Positions 41,474 to 50,693 of a stretch of 64,000 bases of DNA are shown here, one piece after another. The position numbers were made by a program, and so were the translations under genes. The stretch spans positions 1 to 64,000 of the forward strand of contig NZ_JABFMV010000011.1 in NCBI RefSeq assembly GCF_013359685.1, in the 5' to 3' direction. This DNA is from Leifsonia sp. C5G2 (GTDB taxonomy: Bacteria; Actinomycetota; Actinomycetes; Actinomycetales; Microbacteriaceae). How positions within the stretch are numbered: position 1 is the stretch's first letter; each line of letters begins with the position of its first letter. The notes under the pieces are model-generated. The model made no database searches and had not been told where the DNA came from. It saw only the letters and a list, made by a program, of their open reading frames with translations.

Positions 41474-41566
41474 GAAATGCCGGCCGTCCCGGGACTCCAG
41501 AGCGGCTGAGCCACGCGGCACGGACCTCGCGCGTTGCCGACCGGAAATGCCAGCGTTGCAGGCATT
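41474..41566. promoter_or_regulatory. Candidate operator: repeated GAAATGCC motif upstream of the XRE gene
   Basis: GAAATGCCGGC at 41474-41484 recurs with one change at 41544-41554, and the second copy forms an inverted repeat AATGCC-N9-GGCATT (41546-41566). The location just upstream of an HTH gene fits autoregulation, but this is unproven. Confidence 0.3.
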
Positions 41567-41570
41567 GCGG

Positions 41571-41606
41571 GATCCTCGGGCCGCCGGGACCGGCGGCCCG
41601 AGGATC
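41571..41606 (-). terminator. Hairpin terminator
   Basis: Arms of 17 nt (41571-41587 and 41590-41606) pair perfectly across a 2-nt centre, immediately after the stop of the 105-residue hypothetical gene on the minus strand. Confidence 0.65.
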
Positions 41607-41610
41607 GCCC

Positions 41611-41928
41611 TCAGAGGCTGATCTGCCAGAGGTACTCGCGGCCGTCGGGCGGGAACCAGCGCACGACGAGGACCGTGTCGCGCTCGGGATGGCGGCCGGA
41701 GACGCTGGCGCGCACCGCCTCGCCCGGCTGCACCGAGCTCGGGCCGCTCACGCGCAGGCGGGAGCCGCCGGCGACGCTCACGGTGACGCCGCTGAGCGGC
41801 TCACGGCCGTCGTTGACGAGCCGGAGATGGGGTGCCGCGGAGCGGTCGACACGCCAGGGGACGGGGTACGCGAACCGGCGCGGACGCGGGGCGGGCGAGG
41901 GGCTTCGGAGAAAGCGGAGTCGATTCAT
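41611..41928 (-). CDS. Hypothetical protein, possible beta-sandwich
   Basis: A 105-residue protein with a basic Arg/Pro-rich first 30 residues followed by alternating hydrophobic strands (APHLRLVNDGREPLSGVTV, VSGPSSVQPGEAVRASV, VLVVRWFPPDGREYLW) that suggest an immunoglobulin-like beta domain. No cysteine, signal peptide or known motif. It lies 136 nt downstream of the ABC exporter ATPase on the same strand and is followed by a strong hairpin. Confidence 0.55.
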   Translation of the reverse strand: MNRLRFLRSPSPAPRPRRFAYPVPWRVDRSAAPHLRLVNDGREPLSGVTVSVAGGSRLRVSGPSSVQPGEAVRASVSGRHPERDTVLVVRWFPPDGREYLWQISL

Positions 41929-42064
41929 GCGATGACGCTAACCAGCCCCTCCGACGCTCTCGGCCCGGAATCGGGCACATATGCCACTTCGGGGGATAAC
42001 TCGCCGGATTCTTTTCTGTGGACACCTTTCGGCGCTGGGGAAGGGGCCGCGGCAGTGGCGTACG

Positions 42065-42799
42065 TCAGCTGCCGTAGTCGGCGTTGTAGAGCGACAGCAC
42101 GTCGTCGATCGGCCCGTCGAGCACGAGCGACCCCTTGTCGAGGTAGAGCCCGCGCTGGCAGAACCGGCGCAGGTCCTTCTCGTTGTGCGAGACGAAGAAC
42201 AGGGTCCGCCCGCCCGCCAGCAGCTCCTCGATGCGGCGATAGCACTTCTCCCGGAACCCGCGGTCGCCCACGGCGAGCACCTCGTCCACGAGCAGCACAG
42301 GCTCCTCCAGCTGGGCGATCACGGAGAACGCGATGCGCACCTTCATACCGCTGGAGAGGTGCTTGTAGGGGGTGTCCACGAAGTCGCCGATCTCGGCGAA
42401 GTCGATGATGTCGCCGAAGCGGCCGTCTATCTCCGACCGCGACATCCCGTGCAGCCCCGCCGTGAGGTAGACGTTGTCGCGCACGGTCAGGTCGTCGACG
42501 AATCCGCCGGTGATCTCGATCAGCGGCGCCACGCCCTCCGTGACCTTCACCGAGCCCTCGTCGGGCAGCATCACCCCGGCCACCAGCTTGAGCAGGGTCG
42601 ACTTGCCCTGGCCGTTGCGGCCGACCACGCCGATCGCCTCGCCGGGCTGCACGTCGAAGCTGACGCCGCGGAGCGCCCAGAAGTCGTCGGGCCGCGTGCG
42701 CCGCTGCCGGGACGAGAACAGGTCCTTGAACGAACGCCGTGCGCCGCGGTTGCGGCGGAAGCGCACGCCGAGGTCGTCGACCGCGATGACCGGTGCCAC
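42065..42799 (-). CDS. ABC exporter ATPase for surface polysaccharide/teichoic acid (TagH/Wzt-like)
   Basis: A 244-residue ATPase. Walker A is GRNGQGKST (around 60-68), the Q-loop region IEITGGFVDDLTVRDNV, the signature LSSGMKVRIAF and Walker B VLLVDEVLAVGD, followed by the switch His in FFVSHNEKDL. The FWALRGVSFDVQPGE start and the SSGM signature are typical of polysaccharide exporters (TagH, Wzt). No C-terminal cargo-binding domain is present. GTG start at 42799 directly abuts the permease stop, so the two form a transporter. Confidence 0.9.
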   Translation of the reverse strand: MAPVIAVDDLGVRFRRNRGARRSFKDLFSSRQRRTRPDDFWALRGVSFDVQPGEAIGVVGRNGQGKSTLLKLVAGVMLPDEGSVKVTEGVAPLIEITGGFVDDLTVRDNVYLTAGLHGMSRSEIDGRFGDIIDFAEIGDFVDTPYKHLSSGMKVRIAFSVIAQLEEPVLLVDEVLAVGDRGFREKCYRRIEELLAGGRTLFFVSHNEKDLRRFCQRGLYLDKGSLVLDGPIDDVLSLYNADYGS

Positions 42800-43684
42800 T
42801 CAGATCTCCTTCAGCACGTCGCGCTCGAAGCGCTTGAACACGGCCCAGCCGATCCCGAGCAGCACGACGGACATCGCCGCGCTCACCCCGACGAGGAACC
42901 AGTCCAGCTCCTCCGGGAAGAACGCCGCCCGGTACAGGCTGAAGATGCCCGTCAGGGGGTTGAACGCCGACCAGAAGTGCAGCGAGAACAGCACATCGGT
43001 CTGCGCGCCGGGATGGGTCGCCAGGTAGGCCGCGCAGTGCTTCGCCGCGACTCCTCCTCCGCAGCCGCCGGGCAGATCGCGGGCGCTGTAGATGATGGGG
43101 GACGCGTAGAAGAGGAACCGCAGCGCCAGCTTCACCGCGCGCTCCAGGTCGCGGAAGAACACGACGAGCGGCGCCACGATGAGCCCGACGCCGACCGTCA
43201 GCACCGTCTGGATGAGGATCGCCAGGGGGAACAGCAGGATGTCGACGTTCACCCGCGCTCCGGTGAAGATCGCGAACGCGGCGAGCACCGGAAGCGAGAG
43301 CAGGAACTCGATGCCCTTGGACGCCACGATCCGGTTCACCCAGATGGTCCTCGGGATCATCGTCGAGCGGATCAGCTTCGCCTCGCGGATGTACGCGCGG
43401 GTGCTGTCCGACACCGCCCCGTTGAACCACATCCACGGCAGCAGGGCTGCGAGCAGGAAGACGATGTAGGGGTTCTCGCCGACCGACCGGTGGAAGATGA
43501 CCGTGAAGACGAACCAGTAGATCAGGCTCATCACCAGCGGGTCGAGGATCGACCACAGGTAGCCGAGGGCGCTGGTGGAGTAGCGGACGCTCAGGTCGCG
43601 CTTGGTCAGCAGCCACAGGGAGTGCCGGTACCGCGTGAAGCGGGAACGCTGCGCAGGGCGCACCTCAGTGGGGATACTGGTCAC
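42800..43684 (-). CDS. ABC-2 type permease for polysaccharide/teichoic acid export (TagG/Wzm-like)
   Basis: A 294-residue membrane protein with six predicted helices and an N-terminal amphipathic RYRHSLWLLTKRDLSVRYSTS segment typical of the TagG/Wzm permease family, followed by LGYLWSILDPLVMSLIYWFVF. A loop near 205-225 contains three Cys residues (GGCGGG, KHC), unusual for the family. The start is GTG at 43684. It pairs with the ATPase gene immediately downstream, and a nucleotidyltransferase gene lies 50 nt upstream. Confidence 0.88.
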   Translation of the reverse strand: MTSIPTEVRPAQRSRFTRYRHSLWLLTKRDLSVRYSTSALGYLWSILDPLVMSLIYWFVFTVIFHRSVGENPYIVFLLAALLPWMWFNGAVSDSTRAYIREAKLIRSTMIPRTIWVNRIVASKGIEFLLSLPVLAAFAIFTGARVNVDILLFPLAILIQTVLTVGVGLIVAPLVVFFRDLERAVKLALRFLFYASPIIYSARDLPGGCGGGVAAKHCAAYLATHPGAQTDVLFSLHFWSAFNPLTGIFSLYRAAFFPEELDWFLVGVSAAMSVVLLGIGWAVFKRFERDVLKEI

Positions 43685-43734
43685 GGCAACCCATCGTATT
43701 GATCGAAACTGCGTGAGTGCTCACGCGGCTTCGA

Positions 43735-44427
43735 CTATACGAAAAGATTCGCGCGCTCCAGGTCCTCCTGGAAGTCGACCTCGACCGCGTACAGGTCGGA
43801 GATGTCGACCGGCTCGACCAGCATGCGGTCCTGCTCGATCGCGAGCTCGATGCCGCGCTCGAAGTAGTCCTGGTCGCCGACGCGCTGCAGCTGGCGCAGC
43901 AGGGCGGCCTTGTCCTTCGAGGAGACGTAGTTGATGCCGACGGCCTCGCCGAGCCCGTTCTTGACGGTCTTGGACAGCTCCTGGATGAAGCCCTCGGTGC
44001 CCGTCGTGTACTTGACCTCCTCGTCGGCGACCGACGAGGTGTTGACGGTGACGAAGGTCTGGTCGCGTGCCACGTTCGCGGCGCCGCGGACGAGAACGGC
44101 CGGGTCGAAGACGACGTCGCCGTTCATCCAGAGCACGCCGCCGGGGCCGGAGGCCTGCAGGGCGCGCATGAGGCTCTTGGAGGTGTTCGTCTGGTCGTAC
44201 TGCTCGTTGTAGACGAACTGGGCGTCGGGGAACGCCTCGATGATGTGCTCGAGCTTGTAGCCGACGACGATCGTGACCTGGACGTCCTTGCCGAAGGCCG
44301 CGTGGATGTTGTCGAACTGCTGCTGCATGATCGTGCGGCCGTCGCTCAGCTCGGTCAGCGGCTTCGGGAGGCTCCGTCCGAGCCGGCTGCCCATGCCGGC
44401 CGCGAGAATCACTACCTGGGTCGTCAC
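43735..44427 (-). CDS. Sugar/choline-type NTP transferase (MobA-like, LicC-like)
   Basis: A 230-residue nucleotidyltransferase that would activate a sugar- or alcohol-phosphate with NTP. The signature VILAAGMGSRLG at the N-terminus is followed by LPKPLTEL, VVGYKLEHI, and the metal-binding WMNGDVVFDP. Conserved late residues YAVEVDFQEDL resemble LicC-type cytidylyltransferases, which would match the CDP-alcohol phosphotransferase encoded 5 kb away; that link is inference. GTG at 44427 is chosen because AAGGAG lies 7 nt upstream. It heads the minus-strand exporter unit. Confidence 0.87.
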   Translation of the reverse strand: MTTQVVILAAGMGSRLGRSLPKPLTELSDGRTIMQQQFDNIHAAFGKDVQVTIVVGYKLEHIIEAFPDAQFVYNEQYDQTNTSKSLMRALQASGPGGVLWMNGDVVFDPAVLVRGAANVARDQTFVTVNTSSVADEEVKYTTGTEGFIQELSKTVKNGLGEAVGINYVSSKDKAALLRQLQRVGDQDYFERGIELAIEQDRMLVEPVDISDLYAVEVDFQEDLERANLFV

Positions 44428-44713
44428 AATCAATCTCCTTGAGTCGACGCGAACCAGACCGGTGGCGGCGCCTCATCGGTCGCCGTCGGCCTGCGCCCGG
44501 GAGAGGTTCACCCAGGATTCATCCGCGCTTACGCGTTTCGACACCCCTTCATGCCTCCGCCAGAATACCGACGGCCCCCGTGTGGGGGCAGGGGTTGACG
44601 GATGTCGTTAGGGGGTCGTTATGTTCCTCACAGGGTTTTAAGAGGTGCGGAAAGCGACCTCTTCCTCACGCGCGGGGGCTACGCAGCGTGGTGTGAATTG
44701 GTACGTTAGCGGG
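44428..44713. promoter_or_regulatory. Divergent promoter region between nucleotidyltransferase and ABC genes
   Basis: This 286-nt non-coding stretch contains a plus-strand TTGACG (44595-44600) and TTATGT (44619-44624) with an 18-nt spacer, then a 7-bp leader hairpin (44640-44646 with 44657-44663), then TACGTT (44702-44707) 6 nt before the GTG of the ABC gene. On the other side, GCCCCC and GGGGGC pair at 44574-44589. The minus-strand promoter is not obvious. Confidence 0.45.
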
Positions 44714-45826
44714 GTGAGTTCCGAGCGCGCGCGTACCGAGCCCGAGACCGTCGAGGACGGGGCGCTGGTCGCGGCGGCGGTGCCGCAGAGGGGGGAGATC
44801 ATGGCGGAGACGGCCGAGACGGCGGTCTCGGGGAGCGCCGAGGCCACGACAGCCGAGGAGACCGACGCGACGGAGGCCGGCGCGGCGACGTCCGCGCGCC
44901 CGGCGCAGAAGCGGACACCGGCGAAGACGGCGGCCGCGGCCGCCGCGCCGAGCACGCGCGCGCCGCGAGCGCGCACCACGACGCCCAAGCCGCGGACGCG
45001 CAAGACCGCGCAGGCCCGCACCGCCGAGGCGGCGCCCGCCGCGCCGGAACGCCCGGTCGACACCCGGCCGACCGTTCTGACGGTCGACGGCCTGCGCAAG
45101 CGCTACGGCGACACCGTCGCCGTCGACGGCGTGACCCTCGACGTCAAGGAGGGCTCGTTCTACGGCATCGTCGGCCCGAACGGCGCGGGCAAGACGACCA
45201 CGCTGTCCATCGTGACCGGGCTGCTGCGCCCGGATGCCGGCCGCGTCGTCGTGCACGGCGTCGACGTGTGGGCGGAACCGGTGCGCGCCAAGCACATCGT
45301 CGGCGTGCTCCCGGACAAGCTGCGCCTGTTCGACCGGCTGACCGGCGCCCAGTTCCTGCGCTACGCGGGGACCCTGCGCGGTCTGAGCGCGAAGACCGTC
45401 CGGGCCAGGACCGACGACCTCGCTGCCGCCTTCGGCATCGAGGACGCGCTGGACCGGCTCGTCGCCGACTACTCCGCGGGCATGACCAAGAAGATCGCGC
45501 TGGCGGCCGCGATGATCCATTCGCCGCGCCTCCTCGTGCTCGACGAGCCGTTCGAGTCGGTCGACCCGGTCTCCGCCGCCAACATCATCGACATCCTGCA
45601 GCGCTACACGGCCGCGGGCGGAACGGTGGTGGTGTCCAGCCACGGCATGGACATGATCCAGCGCGTCTGCGACAGCGTCGCCATCATCGTGCGCGGTCAG
45701 GTGCTGGCCGCCGGCACGATCGACGAGGTGCGTGGCGAGCAGACGCTGGAGGAGCGCTTCGTCGACCTCGCGGGCGGTCGCAAGGCAGCGGAAGGCATGG
45801 AGTGGTTGCACAGTTTCTCGGACTGA
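44714..45826 (+). CDS. ABC transporter ATPase with histone-H1-like N-terminal tail
   Basis: A 370-residue ATPase. The ABC domain (about 120-345) has Walker A GPNGAGKTTTL, signature YSAGMTKKIAL, Walker B LLVLDEPFESVD and the switch His in VVSSHGMD. The first 115 residues are low complexity: acidic Glu/Ala/Thr-rich at first, then Lys/Arg/Pro/Ala repeats (QKRTPAKTAAAAAAPSTR and RARTTTPKPRTRKTAQAR) like a histone H1 tail. Two starts are plausible: leaderless GTG at 44714, or ATG at 44801 with a strong GGGGGAG site. The end overlaps the permease gene. The substrate is unknown. Confidence 0.84.
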   Translation: MSSERARTEPETVEDGALVAAAVPQRGEIMAETAETAVSGSAEATTAEETDATEAGAATSARPAQKRTPAKTAAAAAAPSTRAPRARTTTPKPRTRKTAQARTAEAAPAAPERPVDTRPTVLTVDGLRKRYGDTVAVDGVTLDVKEGSFYGIVGPNGAGKTTTLSIVTGLLRPDAGRVVVHGVDVWAEPVRAKHIVGVLPDKLRLFDRLTGAQFLRYAGTLRGLSAKTVRARTDDLAAAFGIEDALDRLVADYSAGMTKKIALAAAMIHSPRLLVLDEPFESVDPVSAANIIDILQRYTAAGGTVVVSSHGMDMIQRVCDSVAIIVRGQVLAAGTIDEVRGEQTLEERFVDLAGGRKAAEGMEWLHSFSD

Positions 45827-47379
45827 AGCTCCGGATCATGGGCAACGCCTTCCGGCGGAGCCCGTGGCAGGTCTTCGGCCTGGTGATCGGGCTGCTCTAC
45901 GGGGCGTTCATCACCGTGCTCGTCGTCGGTTCGCTGGTGACGGCGCGGCTGGTCACGGACCTGTCGGCGACGCACAGCGTGGTCGTCGTGATCGGCGCCG
46001 TCGTGGTTGCGGGGTTCGCGCTGCTCCCGCTCCTGTTCGGCGTGGACGACACGCTCGACCCGCGCGAGTTCGCGCTGTTCGGCATCCCGAACCGGACGCT
46101 GGCGACGGGCCTGCTGCTCGCCGGGCTGATCGGCATCCCCTCGCTCGTGCTCATCGTCTGCAGCGCCGCGACGGTGGTCACCTGGTCGCAGAACCCGGGC
46201 ACCGTCGTGATCGCGCTGGTCGCCGCCGTCGCGGTTGTGCTCACGTGCGTGCTCGCCTCCCGGGTCACCACCGCGGTCGCGCACGCCATGCTGTCCACCC
46301 GCCGCTCGCGCGAGGCGGGAGGCGTGATCGGCATCCTGCTGCTCGTGCTCATCGCGCCGGTCCTGCTCCTGCTGGTCACCGTCGACTGGGCGCGCGACGG
46401 GCTCGGCGCCCTCGGCGGCGCCGCCGGCTGGCTGGCGTGGACGCCGCTGGGTGCGGCCTGGTCCGCTCCTGGCGCCGCGGCGCAGGGGGAGTGGGGCCCG
46501 GCGCTCCTACAGCTGCTGATCGCTCTCGCGACCCTCGGCCTGCTGTGGCTGGCCTGGGTCGGCCTCGTCGGCCGGGTCGTCGCGACGCCCGAGCGGGAGG
46601 CACGCTCGAAGGCCTACCACGGGCTCGGCTGGTTCGACCGGCTGCCCGGCGGCCCGACCGCCGCGATCGCCGCCCGCTCGATGACGTACTGGGGCCGGGA
46701 CGCCCGCTACTGGGTGTCGATCGTGCTCGTGCCCGTCATCCCGATCTTCGTGATCGTCGTGCTGATCCTCGCCGGGCTGCCTGCGCACTACGTCGCGCTC
46801 GTGCCGCTGCCGCTGGTCTGCCTGTTCCTGGGGTGGAGCATCCACAACGACCTGGCGTTCGACAGCACCGCGATCTGGCTGCACCTGGTCTCCGGGACGC
46901 GCGGGATCGCCGACCGGGCGGGACGGATGTTCCCGCCGGTCGTGGTCGGCATCCCGGTGCTCGTCGTCGGCTCCATCGCGACCACGATCGCGTTCGGCGA
47001 CTGGGCGGTCCTCCCGTCGGTCGCCGCGCTGAGCGGGGCTGTCCTCGTGATCGGGCTCGGCCTCTCCAGCATCTCGTCGGTGCTGTTCCCGTACCCGGCG
47101 ACGAAGCCCGGCGACAGCGCCTTCACGCAGCCGCAGACCTCGGGCGCGTCGGCCGCGACGGTGCAGGCGCTCAGCTTCTTCGCCATCCTGATCCTCGCCT
47201 CCCCGGTGCTGGTCTTCCTGGTGCTCGGGCTCACGGTGAACGCGTTCTGGCTGGCGATCGCGCCGGTGGTCGCAGTGCTGATCGGCTTCGGGACGCTGTT
47301 CCTCGGCCTCTGGCTGGGGGGTCGCGTCTTCGACCGCCGCGGGCCGGAGCTGATGGCGTTCGCCAACCGGAACGACTGA
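45802..47379 (+). CDS. ABC transporter permease
   Basis: A 525-residue membrane protein with about 12 predicted helices in a two-half layout, separated by a soluble segment near 245-290 (ATPEREARSKAYHGLGWFDRL). It resembles the large actinobacterial ABC-2-type permeases encoded next to a single ATPase; no motif reveals the substrate. GTG at 45802 overlaps the ATPase gene by 25 nt; ATG at 45838 is an alternative. The gene is translated in a different frame from the end of the ATPase gene. Confidence 0.8.
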   Translation: MVAQFLGLKLRIMGNAFRRSPWQVFGLVIGLLYGAFITVLVVGSLVTARLVTDLSATHSVVVVIGAVVVAGFALLPLLFGVDDTLDPREFALFGIPNRTLATGLLLAGLIGIPSLVLIVCSAATVVTWSQNPGTVVIALVAAVAVVLTCVLASRVTTAVAHAMLSTRRSREAGGVIGILLLVLIAPVLLLLVTVDWARDGLGALGGAAGWLAWTPLGAAWSAPGAAAQGEWGPALLQLLIALATLGLLWLAWVGLVGRVVATPEREARSKAYHGLGWFDRLPGGPTAAIAARSMTYWGRDARYWVSIVLVPVIPIFVIVVLILAGLPAHYVALVPLPLVCLFLGWSIHNDLAFDSTAIWLHLVSGTRGIADRAGRMFPPVVVGIPVLVVGSIATTIAFGDWAVLPSVAALSGAVLVIGLGLSSISSVLFPYPATKPGDSAFTQPQTSGASAATVQALSFFAILILASPVLVFLVLGLTVNAFWLAIAPVVAVLIGFGTLFLGLWLGGRVFDRRGPELMAFANRND

Positions 47380-47392
47380 CGTCCCGCGCGTC

Positions 47393-47398
47393 TACACT
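47393..47398 (+). promoter_or_regulatory. -10 hexamer of a leaderless promoter
   Basis: TACACT is followed by 6 nt and the ATG of the DUF3039 gene. Confidence 0.5.
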
Positions 47399-47404
47399 TG
47401 AGGT

Positions 47405-47692
47405 ATGAACGACGCGAGCATCACCGAGCCCGGCGGCCCGGACGGGCTGCCTTCCGGCGGTGGGACGACGACGCTCGACCGTGAGCTCGACGAGCTGCTG
47501 CAGAACCAGGAGCCGGGCGACCACGAGCGCTTCTCGCACTACGTGAAGAAGGAGCAGATCCTCGAGTCGGCGGTCACCGGCAAGCCGGTCAAGGCGCTGT
47601 GCGGCAAGATGTGGACGCCGAACCGCGACCCGCAGCGGTTCCCGGTCTGCCCCACCTGCCGCGAGATCTACGAGAAGCTGAAGGACGAGTAG
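47405..47692 (+). CDS. DUF3039 family protein
   Basis: A 95-residue actinobacterial protein of unknown function. The second half carries the family pattern HYVKKEQILESAVTGKPVKALCGK, then PVCPTCREIYEKL; the Cys residues (ALCGK and CPTC) probably bind zinc. The N-terminal 30 residues are Gly/Thr-rich. It ends 3 nt before the stop of the convergent pncB gene. Confidence 0.85.
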   Translation: MNDASITEPGGPDGLPSGGGTTTLDRELDELLQNQEPGDHERFSHYVKKEQILESAVTGKPVKALCGKMWTPNRDPQRFPVCPTCREIYEKLKDE

Positions 47693-47695
47693 GCC

Positions 47696-49015
47696 TCACT
47701 CGAAGATCGTCGGCAGCACCGGGTCGCCCCGGCCGAGCCGGAACGCCTCGTCGGGGAGCTCCCTCATGGCGAGCTCGCGGTGCTCCCGCGCCCGCCGCGT
47801 CCCGTCGGCGCCCAGGTGCTCGCGGTGGACCTCGCCGTCGGTGATGAGCGGCACCAGCAGGTCGCGCCCGGTGTCGTCGGGGGTGTCGCCCTTCTCGACG
47901 ATGTGCACCACCTCGGCGACCGCGGTGCCCGTGGCGTCGAGACGGCGGATCGGATGCTTGCGGCCGCCGACGCTGGCCTTGTGCTCCGACTTCTTGGCCA
48001 CCGGGATCCACTCGCCCGCGCCGTCGGCGCGGCGGTGCGCGACCAGCTTGTAGACCATGCCCGACGCGGGATAGCCCGAGCCGGTGACGACCGACGTTCC
48101 GACGCCGTAGGAGTCGACGGGGGAGGCGGCGAGGGCCGCGATCGTGAACTCGTCGAGGTCGTTCGTGACCGTGATGCGGGTCTTCGTCGCTCCGAGCGAG
48201 TCGAGCTGCTCGCGCACCTGCGTGACGAGTTTCGGGAGGTCGCCCGAGTCGAGCCGGACGGCGCCCAGCTCCGGACCGGCCACCTTCACGGCCGTCTCGA
48301 TCGCCTTCTCGACATCGAACGTGTCCACCAGGAGCGTCGTGCCGGGGCCGAGCGCGTCGACCTGGGCGCGGAACGCGGCCTCCTCGGTGTCGTGCAGCAG
48401 CGTGAACGCATGGGCGGCGGTGCCCATGGTCGGCACGCCCCAAGTGCGTCCCGCCTCCAGGTTGGAGGTGGCGGAGAAGCCGGCGATGAACGCTGCGCGC
48501 GCCGCCGCGACCGCCGACCGCTCGCTCGCGCGGCGCGATCCCATTTCGGCCAGCGGGCGCCCGACCGCCGCCGACACCATGCGCGCGGCCGCCGATGCGA
48601 CCGCCGAGTCGTAGTTGAACACGCTGAGCAGCAGGGTCTCCAGGACGACGCCCTCGGCGAAGGGCGCATCCACGATGAAGAACGGCGAGCCGGGGAAGAA
48701 CAGCTCGCCCTCCCGGTAGCCGCGGATCGTGCCGGAGAAGCGGTAGTCGGCGAGCCAGTCGATCGTCTCCCCGCGCACCACGTCGTTGTCGCGCAGGAAC
48801 TGCAGCTCCGTGTCTCCGAAGCGGAACTGCTCGATCAGCTCCAGCAGCCGGCCTGTGCCGGCGAGCACGCCGTAGCGCCGGCCGGCCGGAAGCCGCCGGG
48901 TGAACGCCTCGAACACGCACTCGCGGTCGTGCGTGCCCGCGAGCAGGGCCGCATCGATCATCGTGAGCTCGTAGCGATCGGTCAGGAGGGCGGAGGACGC
49001 GCTGGTCTCGGTCAC
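47696..49015 (-). CDS. pncB: Nicotinate phosphoribosyltransferase
   Basis: A 439-residue enzyme joining nicotinate to PRPP to form nicotinate mononucleotide for NAD salvage. Visible family segments are [15 protein letters not shown], the substrate-loop region FVFNYDS-type [18 protein letters not shown], the phosphate-binding [22 protein letters not shown] and [11 protein letters not shown], and VYKLVAHRR. The GTG at 49015 follows a TAGGCT -10 by 7 nt on the minus strand. It is divergent from murI across about 60 nt and convergent with DUF3039. Confidence 0.92.
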   Translation of the reverse strand: MTETSASSALLTDRYELTMIDAALLAGTHDRECVFEAFTRRLPAGRRYGVLAGTGRLLELIEQFRFGDTELQFLRDNDVVRGETIDWLADYRFSGTIRGYREGELFFPGSPFFIVDAPFAEGVVLETLLLSVFNYDSAVASAAARMVSAAVGRPLAEMGSRRASERSAVAAARAAFIAGFSATSNLEAGRTWGVPTMGTAAHAFTLLHDTEEAAFRAQVDALGPGTTLLVDTFDVEKAIETAVKVAGPELGAVRLDSGDLPKLVTQVREQLDSLGATKTRITVTNDLDEFTIAALAASPVDSYGVGTSVVTGSGYPASGMVYKLVAHRRADGAGEWIPVAKKSEHKASVGGRKHPIRRLDATGTAVAEVVHIVEKGDTPDDTGRDLLVPLITDGEVHREHLGADGTRRAREHRELAMRELPDEAFRLGRGDPVLPTIFE

Positions 49016-49022
49016 GCCGTTC

Positions 49023-49070
49023 AGCCTACTCACGCGCGCACACCGCCGTCCCGGCCCGGGCGGGTAGGCT
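49023..49070. promoter_or_regulatory. Back-to-back leaderless promoters of pncB and murI
   Basis: TAGGCT on the minus strand (49023-49028) stands 7 nt before the pncB GTG, and TAGGCT on the plus strand (49065-49070) stands 8 nt before the murI GTG. Confidence 0.5.
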
Positions 49071-49078
49071 GGTCTGCT

Positions 49079-49897
49079 GTGACGGATGCGCCGATTGGGA
49101 TCTTCGACTCGGGAGTCGGCGGGCTCACCGTCGCCCGCGCGATCCGCGATCAGCTGCCGAACGAGTCCCTGCTCTACGTCGGGGACACCGCGCACTCGCC
49201 GTACGGCCCGAAGGCGATCGCCGAGGTGCGCCAGTACTCGCTGGAGGTGCTCGACTTCCTGGTCGAGCAGGGCGTGAAGCTGCTCGTCATCGCGTGCAAC
49301 ACCGCGTCCTCCGCTGTGCTGCGGGATGCGCGCGAGCGCTACGACGTGCCCGTCATCGAAGTCATCCAGCCGGCCGTGCGCCGGGCGGTCGCGGCGACGC
49401 GCACCGGCCGCGTCGGCGTGATCGGCACGGTCGGCACCATCGCCTCGCGGGCCTACGAGGACGCCTTCGCCGCCGCGCCCACCCTCGACCTGTTCACGCA
49501 GGCCTGCCCCCGCTTCGTCGAGTTCGTGGAGGCCGGGATCACCAGCGGCGACGAGGTGCTGCGGGTCACCGCCGAGTACCTGCGACCGCTCCGCGAGGCC
49601 GAGGTGGACACGCTCGTGCTCGGCTGCACGCACTACCCGTTCCTCAAGGGCGCGATCTCGTACGTGATGGGGGAGGGCGTCTCGCTGGTCTCGAGCGACA
49701 CCGAGACCGCGAAGGACGTCTACCGCACCCTCGTCGGCCAGGGGCTGGAGCGCCGCTCGCCGCTGCCGCCGACCATCCGCTACGAGGCCACCGGCACCGA
49801 CGCCGACTACTTCCTGCGCCTGGCGCACCGGTTCATCGGCCCGGAGGTCTCCCGCGTCGACCTGGTGCAGACCGGCGTCATCGAGCTGCCCTTCTGA
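49079..49897 (+). CDS. murI: Glutamate racemase
   Basis: A 272-residue enzyme that makes D-glutamate for peptidoglycan. The two catalytic cysteines are present in [10 protein letters not shown] and LGCTHYPFL, together with the N-terminal [15 protein letters not shown] and the [12 protein letters not shown] loop. Leaderless GTG start. The next genes are rph and rdgB, the murI-rph-rdgB order known from other actinobacteria. Confidence 0.95.
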   Translation: MTDAPIGIFDSGVGGLTVARAIRDQLPNESLLYVGDTAHSPYGPKAIAEVRQYSLEVLDFLVEQGVKLLVIACNTASSAVLRDARERYDVPVIEVIQPAVRRAVAATRTGRVGVIGTVGTIASRAYEDAFAAAPTLDLFTQACPRFVEFVEAGITSGDEVLRVTAEYLRPLREAEVDTLVLGCTHYPFLKGAISYVMGEGVSLVSSDTETAKDVYRTLVGQGLERRSPLPPTIRYEATGTDADYFLRLAHRFIGPEVSRVDLVQTGVIELPF

Positions 49898-49932
49898 GCC
49901 ACCCCGTCCATCCCCCCATCGAGGAGACCGAA

Positions 49933-50691
49933 GTGACCGACATCACCCGCGCCGACGGGCGCACCCCCGACCAGCTCCGCCCGGTGACGATCGAGCGCGG
50001 CTGGAGCCGCCAGGCGGAGGGGTCGGCCCTCATCTCGTTCGGCGACACCAAGGTGCTGTGCACGGCGTCGTTCACCAACGGGGTCCCGCGCTGGATGTCG
50101 GGCAAGGGCCGCGGCTGGGTGACCGCCGAGTACGCCATGCTGCCGCGGTCCACCAACGAGCGGATGGACCGCGAGGCGGTCAAGGGACGTGTCGGCGGCC
50201 GCACCCACGAGATCAGCCGGCTCGTCGGGCGCAGCCTGCGGGCCGTCGTCGACATGAAGGCCCTCGGCGAGAACACGATCGTGCTCGACTGCGACGTGCT
50301 GCAGGCCGACGGCGGCACCCGCACGGCCGCCATCACCGGTGCGTACGTCGCGCTCGCCGACGCGCTGGAGTGGGGTCGCGAGCACCGCTTCATCGGCCAG
50401 AAGGCGACGCCGCTGGTCGACTCCGTCTCCGCCGTCTCGGTCGGCATCATCGACGGGACGCCCATGCTCGACCTCGCCTACGTCGAGGATGTGCGCGCCG
50501 AGACCGACATGAACGTCGTCGTCACCGGGCGCGGCCTGTTCGTGGAGGTGCAGGGCACGGCGGAGGGCGCGCCGTTCGACCGCACCGAGCTGAACGCGCT
50601 GCTCGACCTGGCGCTGGGCGGCACGAGCGAGCTCGCCGGCATCCAGGCGGCCGCCCTCGCCCCCGCCGCTGCGACCTCCGCGGAGGGCTGA
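49933..50691 (+). CDS. rph: Ribonuclease PH
   Basis: A 252-residue phosphorolytic exoribonuclease that trims tRNA 3' ends. Family segments: [13 protein letters not shown] at the N-terminus, [49 protein letters not shown] and [20 protein letters not shown], which holds the catalytic acidic residues, then [17 protein letters not shown]. The GTG start at 49933 has a GAGGAG site upstream. It lies 35 nt after murI and ends 2 nt before rdgB. Confidence 0.95.
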   Translation: MTDITRADGRTPDQLRPVTIERGWSRQAEGSALISFGDTKVLCTASFTNGVPRWMSGKGRGWVTAEYAMLPRSTNERMDREAVKGRVGGRTHEISRLVGRSLRAVVDMKALGENTIVLDCDVLQADGGTRTAAITGAYVALADALEWGREHRFIGQKATPLVDSVSAVSVGIIDGTPMLDLAYVEDVRAETDMNVVVTGRGLFVEVQGTAEGAPFDRTELNALLDLALGGTSELAGIQAAALAPAAATSAEG

Positions 50692-50693
50692 GC

